From: Epiperipatus broadwayi
Lineage: Eukaryota > Onychophora > Udeonychophora > Euonychophora > Peripatidae
Direction of reading: 5' to 3'
Length of the DNA: 64,000 nucleotides
NCBI GenBank assembly: GCA_028023455.1
Contig: JAQFVV010012509.1
Coordinates: 64,001 to 128,000 of the forward strand
Part shown: positions 61,934 to 64,000 of the stretch, one piece after another
Position numbering within the stretch: the first letter of the stretch is position 1
Layout: each line of letters opens with the position of its first letter
Notes under the pieces: model-generated
Databases searched by the model: none
Seen by the model: the letters and a program-made list of their open reading frames with translations, nothing else
What the model was told of the DNA's origin: nothing
Made by a program: the position numbers and the translations under genes

Positions 61934-61994
61934 GAACCAAAGCTCCTCACCGACAAAGGCCTCAAGCCAGAAACTAGTCTGCGGATATTGGATG
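61934..61994 (+). ncRNA. Decayed hammerhead ribozyme motif
   Basis: CTGATGA has become CCGACAA (61,950-61,956), while GAAAC, TA, GTC, stem II GGC/GCC and the outer helix side TTGGAT remain. Expected inactive, but it shows the GAAAC-TA-GTC form of the short stem III. Confidence 0.65.
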
Positions 61995-62159
61995 AGTAGG
62001 TACTAGATAGGAATTTTATGCACAAGCATTCTGGCATCTATTGGTTACTCTGGCATGTATTGAGTGGCACTACTATATGGAGAGTTTTGCCTGTTTAATA
62101 ACAGTTATGAGCAAGTACAAGAAATGGTGATCATGTGATGCTTGGTGATTTATCTTTTA

Positions 62160-64000
62160 CTTTGTAAGATTATTTTATATCATAACTCAAACAATTATAT
62201 AAAATATAATCTTTTTAAGCAGAAGAAAAAAAGTGATAATCTGTCATATATTTATAAAAAATTATAAACTAGTTCTAGAAAAATTTACTTAGGTGTAGAA
62301 TATGTCTAAATGTGCTAAAACACAGACAATGATGAACCTAAGTGCAAATTGTAATATTAATTGGCTGAGCACTTTTGAGAAGTTTTATCTTTTTATAATC
62401 ATAGCAAATGGTTTATGTGAGCATGGTAGAATATGTAAGTGATAAAATTTAAATATATGCGAAGTGGATTAAAAAGACTATTTTTGGAGATGGTAAAGCA
62501 TGTTTCCTTTTGGTTTATAGAATAGGTGTCATTAGCTATAAGCCATGCTTCTTTGATTTTACATTTAGAACCATGGCATTCTATTCATGCAATGGAAGCA
62601 GAAATCAGTTCAAACATATTGTCAGTGGATCTTTGATGTTTCAAAAGGTAGAACTGTATTCAGGTTTATTAAAAAGCTCTTTTGTATAAGTAACAGTGAG
62701 AAGATAAAAACTTCTCTAAAATGTTAAGCCAATTAATACTACAATTTGTACTTAATTTCACCATTGCCTGCATTTTAGCACATTTAGACATATTACTTGT
62801 TCATCTGAGAATTCTACATATCTTATATTCTTACGTTATGTAAAGAATGTTTTCTTAAAGCATTTAGTTTGGACAATTTTCTTCATTCACATATGAGATT
62901 TGCTGCTTTTATCCAGAGTTATCTGCCAGTGAGATGTCACAAAATAGCAGATAAGAATGTTTGTAAATGAAAAAGTTTTTTTTTTTTCATTTAAATTACA
63001 AGTCAACAAATTTTAATCATAAAAGTTGCAATATATTTGAACAATGCATGGGCAAACAAGGGTCATATTTATTTGATTTAATATATTAGTACATTAATTA
63101 TCATATGATTTTTAAAATTAAATGGAGCATTATAATAGCAATTGCATTAGCTTTCTAAACTGTGCAAATGATATAGTTTTGGTTATATTAAAAATCTCTA
63201 TAAATGTTTAAAGCAATACAGCTGCTTTACAAGCAGTTGACCCGGGTTAGCGAGTTCGCTTCCCGGCTGATGCTATGACACACATGAGAAAAAGAGTTTT
63301 GTGACAAATATCAGTATTATCAAATCTTAATAATGACCTAAACAAAGTTGCAAGAAGAGGTATGGGCCATGATGGATACATTTTATAGAAATTTTTTTTT
63401 TTTAAATTCATTTATATTTAAACAGAATTATTAAAAAATGTAATTACTGAATCTGCATTTATTAATTTAAATTAGTGCATACAATATTGAATTCTGACCT
63501 TTTTTTATAAGTTGGTGAAATATTCAAATACAATATTGTAGACAAAATACTGGTTTTTCAGAATTAATTTAAAAAAATAATCATTTATGATAGCATGCAT
63601 AAAGATGAACAATTTAAGTCATAAATATTCATTTTGCAAACAACAGATTGTTTATACATAACTCAAATGCAGCGAAAATATAAAAATATAAAATACAGGT
63701 CTAGTTTACTTAATATGATGTCACTGAATTGTTATTTAAGGATTTATTATTTGATACAAGTAGTTTTTTAAAATTATAAAAATTTCCATTACGAAAATTC
63801 CCTAACCCCCTTCCCCATAATCTTATTCTAAAAAATGATACTAATTAACCACGCATATTCCAGTTTCACTTACAACATGCCTTTTCACAAGGAAAAAATA
63901 TATATTTTTCTACTATTATGGAAAGTGCTTTTAAAGATATAAAAGCACTTTTGTTTAAATAATACATAATTTTTTATAATTTTTTCCCCAAGTAAATGTG
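62160..64000. other. AT-rich flank
   Basis: Apart from the SINE-like piece at 63,207-63,300, no gene, exon or bounded repeat is recognised. Confidence 0.45.
63207..63300 (+). mobile_element. tRNA-derived SINE fragment
   Basis: CAGCTGCTTTACAAGCAG and GAGTTCGCTTCCCGGC (box B-like), followed by TGATGCTATGACACACATG and A-rich sequence. It shares the GATGCTATGACA segment with the SINE at 25.25 kb. The box A region is degraded and no target duplication was found. Confidence 0.6.

Larger units (their letters stand above)
61215..62145. mobile_element. Head-to-head hammerhead-bearing element with target duplication
   Basis: The best-defined copy. The flanks TGATTTACCTTTTA (61,201-61,214) and TGATTTATCTTTTA (62,146-62,159) form a 14-bp duplication with one change. 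The left arm (61,215-61,600) is a unit on the minus strand with a core-intact hammerhead. The right arm (61,601-62,145) is a unit on the plus strand that continues ~95 bp into a second monomer, giving a 452-bp tandem period (GCATGCACTGA at 61,604 against the related block at 62,056). No open frame, no LTRs, no poly(A). It looks like a product of reverse transcription of a multimeric or circular ribozyme RNA, or of a Penelope-type inverted terminal-repeat insertion. Confidence 0.8.

Overview
This is AT-rich, intron- and transposon-rich eukaryotic DNA, best read as an invertebrate animal genome. I favour an arthropod, possibly a chelicerate, but nothing here fixes the species. There are no bacterial operons, CRISPR arrays, rRNA genes or convincing functional tRNA genes. 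One host gene is recognisable, on the minus strand: a RNF43/ZNRF3-type transmembrane RING-H2 E3 ubiquitin ligase. Its visible exons, in transcript order, are a tentative 27-nt exon (53,023-53,049), an exon with the KMETRRY juxtamembrane block and first RING cysteine pair (42,058-42,210), an exon with the rest of the RING-H2 finger (40,384-40,486), and a ~1.5-kb exon with the Ser/Asn/Cys-rich cytoplasmic tail (11,104 down to about 9,582). Splice sites and phases agree across the last three. The signal peptide, ectodomain and membrane segment are not seen and probably lie beyond the right edge. A ~29-kb intron separates the RING and tail exons.

Most of the rest is mobile DNA. There are two nearly identical RTE-clade LINEs (15,441-18,607, with an 11-bp target duplication, and 19,615-22,412), decayed relatives at 6.5-7.1 kb and 54.4-55.0 kb, and a different LINE at 37.9-39.9 kb. 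Penelope-like element (PLE) remnants with GIY-YIG endonuclease sequence lie at 1.4-1.7, 3.9-7.7, 22.7-23.4 and 34.1-35.0 kb. A decayed Ty3/Gypsy pol (25.1-27.25 kb) is split by a tRNA-derived SINE with a 15-bp duplication. There are further SINEs, a hAT-like non-autonomous element, several inverted-repeat elements, and two diverged ~2.6-2.7-kb LTR-like units (12,835-15,416 and 45,423-48,121) with more CpG than their surroundings.

The most interesting signal is a repeat family whose ~450-bp unit carries a type-I hammerhead ribozyme: CTGATGA, a short stem II, GAAA, a tiny stem III, a GTC cleavage triplet, and a stem I closed by CCTCA/TGAGG and ATCCAA/TTGGAT. Five copies are visible (3.25, 3.53, 35.34, 61.35 and 61.96 kb). 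Two loci are head-to-head inverted dimers. The one at 61,215-62,145 is flanked by a 14-bp near-perfect target duplication. A 48-bp insertion at 57,495-57,542, with its own perfect 14-bp duplication, holds only the two outer ends of that dimer. This defines the termini of a small ribozyme-bearing retroelement, either a metazoan retrozyme or a non-autonomous PLE terminal-repeat derivative. One copy abuts a truncated PLE reverse transcriptase at 35,005.
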